Of a DNA stretch of 64,000 bases, positions 44,838 through 52,692 are shown in pieces. This DNA is from Promicromonospora thailandica (GTDB lineage: Bacteria > Actinomycetota > Actinomycetes > Actinomycetales > Cellulomonadaceae), in NCBI RefSeq assembly GCF_024171955.1, contig NZ_JAMTCS010000008.1, positions 62,001 through 126,000 on the forward strand. Reading direction: 5' to 3'. The number at the start of each line of letters is the position of its first letter. Positions within the stretch are counted from its first letter, which is position 1. A model generated the notes under the pieces. The model saw nothing but the letters and a program-made list of their open reading frames with translations, had not been told where the DNA came from and did not search any database. Both the position numbers and the translations under genes were made by a program.

Positions 44838-45245
44838 GTGAGCCAGCGCGCACCCGTCCCCACCGACACCGTCCAGCGGATCGCCGCCGTCCTCGACCGC
44901 CTGCCCGAGTGCACCGAACGCGACGCCTGGACCGGCGTCGCCTGGCAGGTACGGCACGCCACCGTCGCACACCTGTTCGGGGGAGAGGACGGCAAGGTCC
45001 GCGTCACGTTCCGCGCCGAACCCGGCGAGGTCGAGGCGTTCGCCCACCTCGGCGGCCCGTACTTCAAGGCCGACTGGGGCACCGACGTCGTCGGCCTCGT
45101 GCTCGACGAGCACACCGACTGGGACGAGCTCGCCGAGCTGCTCACCGACTCGTACTGCGTCCAGGCACCGCGCGGCCTGGCCGCACAGGTCGACCGGCCC
45201 GGACCACCGCCCGGCACACCGCCGGACGGCTCGCTAGCCTCGTGA
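44838..45245 (+). CDS. MmcQ/YjbR-like protein
   Basis: The 135-residue protein resembles the MmcQ/YjbR family (DUF419-like, double-winged fold): DRLPECTERDAWTGVAWQVR, KVRVTFRAEPGEVEAF and FKADWGTDVVGLVLDEHTDWDELAELLTDSY in order. The molecular role of the family is not established. It starts with GTG and ends with a Pro/Gly-rich tail. The -10 box of the next gene (TAGCCT 45235-45240) lies inside its last codons. Confidence 0.75.
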   Translation: MSQRAPVPTDTVQRIAAVLDRLPECTERDAWTGVAWQVRHATVAHLFGGEDGKVRVTFRAEPGEVEAFAHLGGPYFKADWGTDVVGLVLDEHTDWDELAELLTDSYCVQAPRGLAAQVDRPGPPPGTPPDGSLAS

Positions 45246-45246
45246 C

Positions 45247-45612
45247 ATGACCGACCACGCCACCGCCGAGGCCTGGGTAAGCGACTACGAACGCCTCTGG
45301 CGCACACCGGGCACCGACGCCCTCGGCGAGATCTTCACCGACGACGCCACCTACCGCACCTCACCGTGGGCCGAACCCGTCGTCGGCCTGCCGGCGCTCG
45401 CGGAGCTCTGGGAGGCCGAGCGCGACGGGCCGGACGAGCAGTTCACGCTGGGCGCACACGTCGTCGCGGTGGACGGCGGGACGGCGGTGGTGCGCGTCGA
45501 CGTCCGGTACGAGCCGTCCGGTGACCGGTGGCGAGACCTCTGGATCCTGGAGCTCGACGCCGACGGCCGCTGCACGTCGTTCGAGGAGTGGCCGATCGCG
45601 CCAGGAGGCTGA
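45247..45612 (+). CDS. SnoaL/NTF2-like fold protein
   Basis: The 121-residue protein has the cone-shaped NTF2-like fold typical of SnoaL polyketide cyclases and other small-molecule-binding proteins. It shows an AEAWVSDYERLWRTPG helix, FTDDATYRTSPWAEPVVG, then beta-strands to the end (VRVDVRYEP, DLWILELDADGRCTSFEEWP). The function is unknown. ATG follows TAGCCT by 6 nt, so it is probably transcribed leaderlessly from a promoter inside the upstream gene end. Confidence 0.8.
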   Translation: MTDHATAEAWVSDYERLWRTPGTDALGEIFTDDATYRTSPWAEPVVGLPALAELWEAERDGPDEQFTLGAHVVAVDGGTAVVRVDVRYEPSGDRWRDLWILELDADGRCTSFEEWPIAPGG

Positions 45613-45639
45613 GCTCTGGGCGTGCGTTCTGGCGATCCG

Positions 45640-45653
45640 ATAATGCACATTAT
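45640..45653. promoter_or_regulatory. ATAATG-CA-CATTAT palindrome
   Basis: A perfect 14-bp AT-rich palindrome 28 bp past the SnoaL-like stop codon. In such GC-rich DNA it stands out and could be an operator. Confidence 0.4.
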
Positions 45654-45800
45654 GTCATTTCGGCGCGAGGAACGGCGCTGGGAGGCAGCTCAGACGGTCC
45701 CCTCTGGGCGCGCCTGCGTGTCCTTGGACAAGCTTGCGCGTCGAGCGCCTCTGCGGTCGCCCTGTGACGCACATGGTCGACGGGCACACAACTCGCCATC

Positions 45801-45876
45801 TGGCCTGGGTCCCTGGCCTGGATCCGTGGCCTGGGTTCCTGGCGTCGGTTCCTGGCGTCGGTTCCTGGATTCGGTC
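45801..45876. repeat. Imperfect 13-bp tandem array
   Basis: About six units of the form tggcctgggttcc / tggcgtcggttcc follow each other; two neighbouring copies are identical. Confidence 0.7.
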
Positions 45877-45897
45877 CTTCGCAACGGGCTGCCTGGC

Positions 45898-45963
45898 GAC
45901 TTCGGTCGGTTGCGCCGAGATCGGTCGCTCGATGGACCGATCTCGGCGCAACCGACCGAAGTC
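45898..45963. repeat. Perfect 29-bp inverted repeat
   Basis: Arms 45898-45926 and 45935-45963 are exact reverse complements, with an 8-nt spacer (45927-45934). Transcribed in either direction it would form a very stable hairpin. Confidence 0.92.
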
Positions 45964-46021
45964 AGGTGTGGCATGGGTGCAACCGACCGAAGTCAGGTGT
46001 GGTGCGAGTGCAACCGACCGA
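45948..46021. repeat. 31-bp direct repeat, about 2.4 copies
   Basis: The 24-nt segment at 45948-45971, which begins with gcaaccgaccgaag, recurs at 45979-46002, and its first 12 nt recur at 46010-46021. The spacing is 31 bp. The first copy overlaps the right arm of the inverted repeat. Confidence 0.88.
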
Positions 46022-46172
46022 TCCCACCCCCCAGACCGACGCCCACCCTGCTGCTCTAAAGCATTGTGTATAGCGCAACACAACCCTCTGCAACGCTCAG
46101 CGAAGAGCACCACGCTACCAGCGGGTAATTCGGGCGCCCACGACCGCCCCGGCGTCCTACGCTCCGAGGACG

Positions 46173-46808
46173 ATGAACCTCTCCGGCGTCTTCGACCTGA
46201 CCGCCCGCACGGTGCTCCTCGTGGAGGGCGAGAGCGATCGTGCCGCGATCGAGGCCCTCGCGTCCCGGTGGGCCCTCCCCCTGGGTGCGCACGCCGTGCA
46301 GGTCGTGCCGATGGGTGGCGTGACCAACGTGGGCCACCACCTCACCGCCCTGGCGGCGCACCCGGTCCCGGTCCGGGTCGGCGGCCTGTACGACTCCGCG
46401 GAGGAACGCGTCGTGCTCAAGGCCCTGGAGCGGGCGGGCAGGCGTGTTCCCGGCGATACCACTCCCCTGTCGGCGCTCGGGTTCTTCGGGTGCGAGCGTG
46501 ATCTGGAGGACGAGCTCGTGCGTGCGCTCGGCGTCGACGGCTGCCTGGAGGTCATCGCGGCGCAGGGTGCGTTGCGCAGCTTCGAGCGGCTGCGGCGCCA
46601 GCCCGCCCAGCAGGGCTGGACCGTGCCGCAGGTGCTGCACCGGTTCCTGGGCAGCGGCAGCGGGCGCAAGGAGCGGTACGCCAGGCTCTTCACGGAGGCG
46701 ATCCCGCAGGGCCGCGTCCCGGAGCCGCTCGACGGCGTCCTGCGCTGGGCGCTGCGCGACGAACCACCGCCGCCGCTCCCCTTCGAGACCGAGGCTACTT
46801 CGCTCTGA
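46173..46808 (+). CDS. TOPRIM-domain protein, OLD-nuclease C-terminal-like
   Basis: The 211-residue protein starts almost immediately with VLLVEGESDRAAIEAL and then has VPMGGVTNVGHH and GLYDSAEERVV. These are TOPRIM signatures with the metal-binding Glu and Asp, as in the C-terminal half of OLD-family nucleases. The ABC ATPase half is absent, so it may act alone or with a partner encoded elsewhere. TACGCT lies 9 nt upstream of the ATG. It sits right after the repeat-rich gap, and its stop codon lies inside a strong hairpin. Confidence 0.75.
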   Translation: MNLSGVFDLTARTVLLVEGESDRAAIEALASRWALPLGAHAVQVVPMGGVTNVGHHLTALAAHPVPVRVGGLYDSAEERVVLKALERAGRRVPGDTTPLSALGFFGCERDLEDELVRALGVDGCLEVIAAQGALRSFERLRRQPAQQGWTVPQVLHRFLGSGSGRKERYARLFTEAIPQGRVPEPLDGVLRWALRDEPPPPLPFETEATSL

Positions 46809-46842
46809 GCGCCTTCAAAGCGAAGCAGCTTCGGTCTCGAAG
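46781..46842. terminator. 24-bp imperfect hairpin spanning the TOPRIM gene stop codon
   Basis: Arms 46781-46804 and 46819-46842 are complementary except at two positions. The 14-nt loop contains the TGA at 46806-46808. It may terminate transcription or protect the 3' end of the message. Confidence 0.75.
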
Positions 46843-46932
46843 CCGATCGACGAGGGTCGCGCGCGGTTCAGCCGCCGGACCTGACGCCCAGGGCCGCGGA
46901 TGTCAGGTCCGGCGCCGGTCAGGGGCGGGGGG

Positions 46933-47997
46933 TCAGGGGCGGCGGGGGTCCAGGACGACCATGCCGGCCCGCGGTGCGGTGTCCATGGTGGGCAGCAGCC
47001 GCGCGGCCTCGGCCAGGCCGACCACGCGGTCCAGCAGGTCCTGGGGGCGCAGCGCCCCGGAAGCGACCAGGTCGAGCATCTCCGGGTAGTCGGCGGCGGC
47101 CATGCCGTGGCTGCCGAGCAGGTCGAGCTCCCAGGCGATGACGCGCCCCATCGGCACCCGCGGGCCGCCGTCCACGGGCGGGAACAGGCCCACCTGCACG
47201 TGCCGGCCGCGTCGGCGCAGGCTGAGGATCGCGTCGGCGCACGCCTGCTCGTTGCCGACGGCGTCGACCGCGACGTGCGCGCCGCCGCCGGTCAGCTCGT
47301 GCACGGCGGCGGGGACGTCGAGCCCGGCCGCGAGCGCCGTGGGGTCGGTGAGGAGGGTGTGCTCGGCGCCGGCGTGGTGGGCGGCCTGGAGGGCGGTGGG
47401 GTTGCGGTCGACGGCGATGACGTGGGCGCCGCGGGCGACGGCGATCATGACGGTGCTGAGTCCGACGCCGCCGGCGCCGAGGACGACGACCCACTCCCCT
47501 GCGGTGACCTGGGCGCGTCCGGCGAGGGCGCGGTAGGCGGTGGCGAAGCGGCAGCCGAGGCTGGCGGCGGTCTGGAGGGTGAGGTCGTCGGGGACGGCGA
47601 CGAGGTTGGCGTCGGCGGCGTGCAGGGCGACGAGCTCGGCGTAGGAGCCCCAGTGGGTGAAGCCGGGCTGGGTCTGGTGGGGGCAGACCTGGGCCTGGCC
47701 GGTGCGGCACCAGTGGCAGGTGCCGCAGCCGCTGACGAAGGGGACGGTGACGCGGTCGCCGACGTGCCAGCGGGTGACGTCGGGGCCGACCTGGGTGATG
47801 GTGCCGGCGAGCTCGTGTCCGGGGACGTGGGGCAGGGTGGTGATGTCGGTGTCGTGGCCGGACCAGGCGTGCCAGTCGCTGAGGCACAGGCCGGTGGCGT
47901 GGACCTGGACGACGACGCCGTCGTCGGGTGCGGTGGGGTCGGGGACGTCGCGGACGTGGACGGGTCCGTGGAACTGGTCGAACTGGATGGCGCGCAC
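46933..47997 (-). CDS. Zinc-dependent alcohol dehydrogenase (MDR family)
   Basis: The 354-residue medium-chain dehydrogenase has the catalytic-zinc site CLSDWHAWSG and PGHELAG, and the structural-zinc lobe SGCGTCHWCRTGQAQVC (four Cys). It also has the cofactor motif GAGGVGLSTV. The family oxidises alcohols or reduces aldehydes; the substrate is unknown. The GTG at 47997 (MRAIQF) was chosen over a TTG four codons upstream. It is convergent with the TOPRIM gene and divergent from the tyrosine recombinase. Confidence 0.9.
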   Translation of the reverse strand: MRAIQFDQFHGPVHVRDVPDPTAPDDGVVVQVHATGLCLSDWHAWSGHDTDITTLPHVPGHELAGTITQVGPDVTRWHVGDRVTVPFVSGCGTCHWCRTGQAQVCPHQTQPGFTHWGSYAELVALHAADANLVAVPDDLTLQTAASLGCRFATAYRALAGRAQVTAGEWVVVLGAGGVGLSTVMIAVARGAHVIAVDRNPTALQAAHHAGAEHTLLTDPTALAAGLDVPAAVHELTGGGAHVAVDAVGNEQACADAILSLRRRGRHVQVGLFPPVDGGPRVPMGRVIAWELDLLGSHGMAAADYPEMLDLVASGALRPQDLLDRVVGLAEAARLLPTMDTAPRAGMVVLDPRRP

Positions 47998-48110
47998 GTG
48001 CGGATTCAACCACGGTGCGGGCGGGTGGGTGGCGGGGGTGGTCTCGTCGCAGGTCAGGGGTGCATTCCGGCATATCGGGAGTGTCAGTGGCGGCGCCTAG
48101 GGTGACGGTC

Positions 48111-49142
48111 ATGGTCGCTCCCCCGCGCCTTGAGCGCATCACTGTCGCAGAAGCCGTCCGTCGTTATCTGGCGGCGGTCGAGGTCGAGACGATCCGTGGT
48201 GTCCTGTCTCCTGCCACGGCGCGCAGCTATTCGCGTGACGTGGCGGAGTTCGGGCGGTTGGCGGGTCGTGACCGGGTGCTGGACGACGTGACGGGTGCGG
48301 ACGTGGACAGTGTGCTGGTGCGGTACCAGTCGGCGCCGGACGCGCGGTACGCGGATCCGGGGCGCAAGGCTGGTCCGGGGCGCAGCACGGCGACGGTGAA
48401 CCGGTTCCGGCAGTCGGTCACGCGGTTCTTCGGGTATGCGGCGCGGGAGTGCTGGGTGCAGGCGGACCCGATGCAGTGGGCGGCTCCGCCGGCGAAGGTG
48501 CGGGGTTCGTTGCGGACGGCGCGGACGGCGTTGTCGGCGGGTGCGGCGCGGAGCCTGCTGGCCACTGCCCCGGCGCAGGCTCCGGCGCGCACGGACCAGG
48601 ACCTGGCGGCGCGGGACCGGTTGGTGGTGGCTCTGCTGCTGGTGCTGGGTCCGCGGGTGTCGGAGCTGGCGCGGGCGGACGTGGCGGACGTGACGCGGGA
48701 GCCGGGGCATGCGTCGTGGCGTATCCGGGGCAAGGGTGGCAGTACGCGGACGGTGACGTTGTCGCCGCCGTTGTCGCGGGCGCTGGACGACTACCTGGCG
48801 GTGCTGCGTCCCACGTTGGCGGCCCGGCGACCGCAGGACGAGGACGCGCAGCGGGCGCTGCTGCTGTCGTGGCGGGGCCGGCGGATCGACACGCAGGCGA
48901 TCCGGGCGCTGCTGGCGCGTGCGGTGGCGCGGATGCCCGCGCCGTACCAGCGGGAGGCGACGCCGCACGCGCTGCGGCACACGACGGCGACGCTGCTGGT
49001 CGCCGACGGGTGGGACGTGAAGGTCGTGGCGGAGCTGCTGGGTCACGCGTCGATCGCGACCACGGGGGTCTACCTGGACCGGATCGAGGGTGAGCTGGCG
49101 GCCGCGATCCGGTCCCACCCGCTGGGGGCGGCCATGGAGTAA
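48111..49142 (+). CDS. Tyrosine recombinase (XerC/D-like)
   Basis: The 343-residue recombinase has a SAM-like core-binding domain (about residues 10-110) and a catalytic domain. Active-site residues are in LGPRVSELARAD (R), KGGSTRTV (K), PHALRHTTA (H and R), LGHAS (H) and VYLDR (Tyr nucleophile). It is shorter than phage integrases with AP2 arms and lacks neighbouring mobile genes. ATG follows TAGGGT (48098-48103) by 7 nt. It could be a resident Xer-type or an element-borne enzyme. Confidence 0.87.
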   Translation: MVAPPRLERITVAEAVRRYLAAVEVETIRGVLSPATARSYSRDVAEFGRLAGRDRVLDDVTGADVDSVLVRYQSAPDARYADPGRKAGPGRSTATVNRFRQSVTRFFGYAARECWVQADPMQWAAPPAKVRGSLRTARTALSAGAARSLLATAPAQAPARTDQDLAARDRLVVALLLVLGPRVSELARADVADVTREPGHASWRIRGKGGSTRTVTLSPPLSRALDDYLAVLRPTLAARRPQDEDAQRALLLSWRGRRIDTQAIRALLARAVARMPAPYQREATPHALRHTTATLLVADGWDVKVVAELLGHASIATTGVYLDRIEGELAAAIRSHPLGAAME

Positions 49143-49247
49143 CGGCGGAGCAGCGGCGGTGGTGCAGCGGGTTCCGAGTGCATCCCCACCCCGGGGTTGC
49201 GAGACTCGGTGTACCCGAACGAGGAGGCGGCCGATGGGGACCGATCG

Positions 49248-50192
49248 ATGACGGGGCCGACGACCACCGTCCTGGTGACGGGCGCCGGTGGCCCCGCGGG
49301 CCGGGCTCTGGGCGCGCAGCTCGCCGCCCGGGCGGCCGCGAGCGCCGGTGAGGGTCGGGTGGAGTGGGTGGGGGTGGACATCGTGCCGGTGGTGGATGCG
49401 TCCTACCCGGTGACGGACCGCGCACCGCGAGCTGATGCGTGGGAGTACGCGACCGGGATGCGGGACCTGGTGGTGAGGTATGGCCCGGACCTGGTGATCC
49501 CGACGGTGCAGGACGAGCTGGCGCAGGTCGCGGTCCTGGCGCAGGCGCTGGACGGGGGCGCGCGCGGGCGGGTGTTCCCGGAGGCCGTGGGCGGGGTGCT
49601 GACGGCGGACCCGGGGCCTGCGGCGCTCGCGGCGGACAAGCTGCTGACGATGCTGGCGCTGGAGGGGGCGGGGGTCCCGGTCCCCCGGTTCGCGCTGCCG
49701 ACGGACTTCGCCGGTGTCGCCGAGGCGCTGGCGTGGGCGCGGGGGCCTGTGGTGGTCAAGCCGCGGGTGTCGCGTGGCGGTCGCGGGGTGCGGCTGGTGG
49801 AGTCGGCGGACGACCTGCCCGGGCCGGACGCGTGGACGGACCTGGACGCGTCGTGGATCGTACAGACGTTCGCTCCGGGTACGGAGTACTGCCCGCAGGT
49901 GTACCGCAGGCGCTCGGGCGGGGCCCTCGCCGTGGTGCTGGAGAAGACGGTGCTGAAGCAGGGGCGGGTCGGCAACGCGGCGGCCGTCGTCCGCCCGCGG
50001 GAGGGCACGCTGCCCGACGTCGAGGAGGTGGCACGGGCCGCTGTCGCCGCGCTCGGGCTGACGGGGCCCACCGACCTGGACGTGCGCCGCGACGCCACCG
50101 GCGCGCCCGTGGTGCTCGAGGTCAACGGGCGGTTCGGTGCGAACAGCGCCCGCGCGCCCGAGCTGCTCGCCGCGGTGCTGGACCGCACATGA
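49248..50192 (+). CDS. ATP-grasp domain protein
   Basis: This 314-residue protein has an N-terminal Rossmann-like pre-ATP-grasp domain (VLVTGAGGPAGRALG), then an ATP-grasp fold. Features are AADKLLTMLALEGAGVPVPRF, VVVKPRVSRGGRGVRLVE, EYCPQVYR and the metal-binding VVLEVNGRFGANSARAPEL. ATP-grasp enzymes join a carboxylate to an amine or thiol through an acyl-phosphate. The ATG at 49248 lies inside a longer frame. It overlaps the GT2 gene by ATGA, forming an operon, so it may modify or activate a glycan precursor (inference). Confidence 0.82.
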   Translation: MTGPTTTVLVTGAGGPAGRALGAQLAARAAASAGEGRVEWVGVDIVPVVDASYPVTDRAPRADAWEYATGMRDLVVRYGPDLVIPTVQDELAQVAVLAQALDGGARGRVFPEAVGGVLTADPGPAALAADKLLTMLALEGAGVPVPRFALPTDFAGVAEALAWARGPVVVKPRVSRGGRGVRLVESADDLPGPDAWTDLDASWIVQTFAPGTEYCPQVYRRRSGGALAVVLEKTVLKQGRVGNAAAVVRPREGTLPDVEEVARAAVAALGLTGPTDLDVRRDATGAPVVLEVNGRFGANSARAPELLAAVLDRT

Positions 50193-51481
50193 ACGACGTC
50201 CTGACCGCGGTGACGGTCGTGTTCGGCGTGACCATCCTGCTGGTCGGCGTCGGACGGTTGCTGATCGTGCCGTGCGCCCTGTGGTTCGAGGCCCGCCACC
50301 GGCGCCTCCCGGCCGGGACCCCGCCGCACGCCGGCACGATCTTCGACCCGCCGCCGGCCGCGCCGCCGTCGATCTCCGTGATCGTGCCCGCCTACAACGA
50401 GGGCGTCGTGCTCGACGCGTGCGTGCGGTCCATCGCCCGCAGCGACTACCCCGACTTCGAGATCGTCTGCGTCGACGACGGCTCCACCGACGACACCTAC
50501 GCCCAGCTGCGGGCGCTCGCGGACGAGCTGCCCCGGGTACGAGCCCTGACACAGCCCAACGCGGGCAAGGGGGCCGCCCTGAACCGGGGCGTGCGGCACG
50601 CGCGCGGCGAGCTCCTCGTGCTGGTCGACGCCGACGGCGTGTTCCGCCCGGACACGCTGCGCGAGATGGTGCGGGCCTTCGGCGACCCCCGCGTGGGCGC
50701 GGTGTGCGGCGACGACCGGACCGTGAACCTCGACCGGGTCCAGACGCGTTACCTGGCGCTGGTCAGCCACGTCGGTACGGGGCTGGTGCGTCGCGCCCTG
50801 GACGTGCTGCGCTGCCTGCCCATCGTCTCGGGGAACACGGGCGCGTTCCGGCGTGACGTGCTGGAGCGCACCGGTCCCCTGCGTGAGGACACCGTGGGTG
50901 AGGACCTGGAGCTCACGTGGCGGGTCTACCGCGCCGGGTACCGGGTCGCGTTCGCGCCCCGCGCCCTGGTGCACGCCGAGTCGCCCTCCACCCTGCGCGG
51001 CCTGTGGAAGCAGCGGGTGCGGTGGGCGCGCGGACTGCTGCAGACCGTGGGCCACCACCGGGACATGGTGGGCAACCCTCGCTACGGCATCTTCGGCCCC
51101 TACCTGGCCCTGACCGTGGCCACCCAGGTGCTCCTGCCCGTGGTCCAGGTCGCCGCGTTCGTGGTGCTGGCCGTCCTGGCGGCCCTCGGCGACACCGCCA
51201 CCCTGCCCGGCACCCTCTGGGAGGTGGTCCTGTTCACCGGCCTGGCCCTGTCGGTGGTGCTGCTGCTGGTCGCCGTGCTGCTGGACCGGTCACCGGGCGA
51301 CCTGCGGCACGTGTGGACCCTGCCGCTGTGGCCGTTCTACTCCGCGATGATGAGCCTGGTCATGCTCCGCGCGATCTGGCTCGAGCTGCGCCGCGCCGAC
51401 AACCGCTGGAACAAGCTCGACCGCACCGGCACCATCTCCGTGGATACCACCGCCGCACCGCCCACCCGGCGGCGACCGTGA
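50189..51481 (+). CDS. Membrane glycosyltransferase family 2 (PgaC/IcaA-like)
   Basis: The 430-residue enzyme has an N-terminal membrane helix, a cytoplasmic GT-A domain (about 60-290) and C-terminal membrane helices (about 310-410). Processive-synthase motifs are VPAYNEG, VDDGSTDDT, VDADGVF, GEDLELTWR (catalytic D) and QRVRWARG (QxxRW). This is the architecture of poly-N-acetylglucosamine and related synthases. Start codon overlaps the ATP-grasp stop (ATGA), and its own stop overlaps the next start (GTGA). It probably makes an envelope polysaccharide; the sugar is unknown. Confidence 0.9.
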   Translation: MNDVLTAVTVVFGVTILLVGVGRLLIVPCALWFEARHRRLPAGTPPHAGTIFDPPPAAPPSISVIVPAYNEGVVLDACVRSIARSDYPDFEIVCVDDGSTDDTYAQLRALADELPRVRALTQPNAGKGAALNRGVRHARGELLVLVDADGVFRPDTLREMVRAFGDPRVGAVCGDDRTVNLDRVQTRYLALVSHVGTGLVRRALDVLRCLPIVSGNTGAFRRDVLERTGPLREDTVGEDLELTWRVYRAGYRVAFAPRALVHAESPSTLRGLWKQRVRWARGLLQTVGHHRDMVGNPRYGIFGPYLALTVATQVLLPVVQVAAFVVLAVLAALGDTATLPGTLWEVVLFTGLALSVVLLLVAVLLDRSPGDLRHVWTLPLWPFYSAMMSLVMLRAIWLELRRADNRWNKLDRTGTISVDTTAAPPTRRRP

Positions 51482-52692
51482 GCCGCCCCACGCGCCGCAC
51501 GGCAGCCACCCTGTCCGTGCTGGCAGCCCTGTCCGGCTGCACCGGCGACCCCGTACCACCCACCGTGGACCGCCCCGTGGTGCGCGCCGACCACGTGCAG
51601 TCGGTGAGTCTCGGCATCGAGGACGTGATCGACACCGAGCAGGACTGGGACGCGGTCCGCGAGCGCCTCGACGCCGCGCACGTCAACATGGTCAGCCTCG
51701 CGGCCGGGCGGGTCGAGTTCGTCGCGTTCGACTGGCAGGCGCACCCGGACGCGGTGGCCGAGTCCGGCGGCGACCACCTGGCCGACGCGATCGACCAGCT
51801 CGCCCAGGGCCCGGACGGTGAGCTGCGGCGGGTGGACCTGCTGATCGACGCGCTCGTGCCCCGGTGGATCGAGGAGGACCCGTCGGTCGGTGGTGTCGGG
51901 GAGGACGGTTCCCGGTCGAGGTACGCGCCGTCGGCCACCGCGATCCACGACGGGCCCGTGGGCGACCGGTACGTGGAGCTCGTCGAGGAGCTCGCCCGCC
52001 GGTACGAGCCCGACCAGATCACGTTCACCGAGCTCAAGTTCGACGACGAGACCTTCGGCGACGACGACGCGGCCCTGTACCGGCGGATGACCGGTGCCAC
52101 GGACTGGCCGCGGGAGGCCGACGGCAGCATCGACCACGACGCCCCCGAGATCGGGCAGTGGCGCTCGCAGGTGCTGGCCGACTTCCTGGACCGGACGTCC
52201 GCGGTGCTGGACGACGTGGCCGAGGAGACCGGCAAGCGCACCGCGCTGGGGATGGACGCGCTGATCAACTGGGCGGACCCGGCGGCGGGGGTGCCGGCCG
52301 CGGGCCTGAGCTACCCGCTGCTGGCCCGGTCGGCGGACCGTGTGGTGCTGTGGGGGTATCTCGGCATCGGGGACCACTCCCCGCAGGAGCTCGAGCAGGT
52401 GACCGCGGCGCTGGCCCGGGCGGCCACCGACGTGCCGATGGACCGGTTCATGGTGTCGGTGGGGGTGTGGGACCACGGGGCGCCGTCCGGAGCGATCTCG
52501 CCCGAGCTGATGGCCGACGGCGTGCGCGCCGCGAGCACCCACGGGATCACGGCGGTCAACGTCACGCCGTTCACGCTCATGAGCCCGGAGCACTGGGCCG
52601 CCCTGGAGCGGGTGTGGACGCGGCTGCCGCCGACGAGCCCGTCCTCGGTCACTCCGTCGGGCTCTCCGTCGGGCTCTGGACCGGCAGGGTGA
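51478..52692 (+). CDS. Lipoprotein with a glycoside-hydrolase-like barrel
   Basis: This 404-residue protein has a type II signal peptide with lipobox LSGC (Cys about residue 21), so it is surface-anchored. The mature part looks like a TIM-barrel glycosidase-like domain (WDAVRERLDAAHVNMVSL, ITFTELKFDDETFG, LGMDALINW, VVLWGYLGIGDHS). Function is unknown, but position after a PgaC-like synthase recalls PgaB-type hydrolases. A 12-bp tandem repeat ends the gene. Its last 44 bp overlap the convergent histidine-kinase gene. Confidence 0.78.
   Translation: MSRPTRRTAATLSVLAALSGCTGDPVPPTVDRPVVRADHVQSVSLGIEDVIDTEQDWDAVRERLDAAHVNMVSLAAGRVEFVAFDWQAHPDAVAESGGDHLADAIDQLAQGPDGELRRVDLLIDALVPRWIEEDPSVGGVGEDGSRSRYAPSATAIHDGPVGDRYVELVEELARRYEPDQITFTELKFDDETFGDDDAALYRRMTGATDWPREADGSIDHDAPEIGQWRSQVLADFLDRTSAVLDDVAEETGKRTALGMDALINWADPAAGVPAAGLSYPLLARSADRVVLWGYLGIGDHSPQELEQVTAALARAATDVPMDRFMVSVGVWDHGAPSGAISPELMADGVRAASTHGITAVNVTPFTLMSPEHWAALERVWTRLPPTSPSSVTPSGSPSGSGPAG

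Larger units (their letters stand above)
45613..46172. other. 560-bp non-coding repeat-rich intergenic region
   Basis: No coding frame here has convincing codon usage. From left to right it holds a 14-bp palindrome (45640-45653), a 13-bp imperfect tandem array (45801-45876), a perfect 29-bp inverted repeat (45898-45963), 31-bp direct repeats (45948-46021) and a TTGTGT/ACACAA pair (46064-46083). The region is somewhat AT-richer at its ends. It may be a dispersed repeat or regulatory RNA locus. Confidence 0.75.

Noticed and set aside
45948-46021. Possible CRISPR array from the 31-bp repeats
   Set aside because: Only 2.4 copies, spacers of 7 nt, overlap with an inverted repeat and no cas genes.
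48111-49142. Assigning the recombinase as chromosomal XerC or XerD
   Set aside because: Motifs prove only the tyrosine-recombinase family. There is no dif site or typical xer neighbourhood in view.
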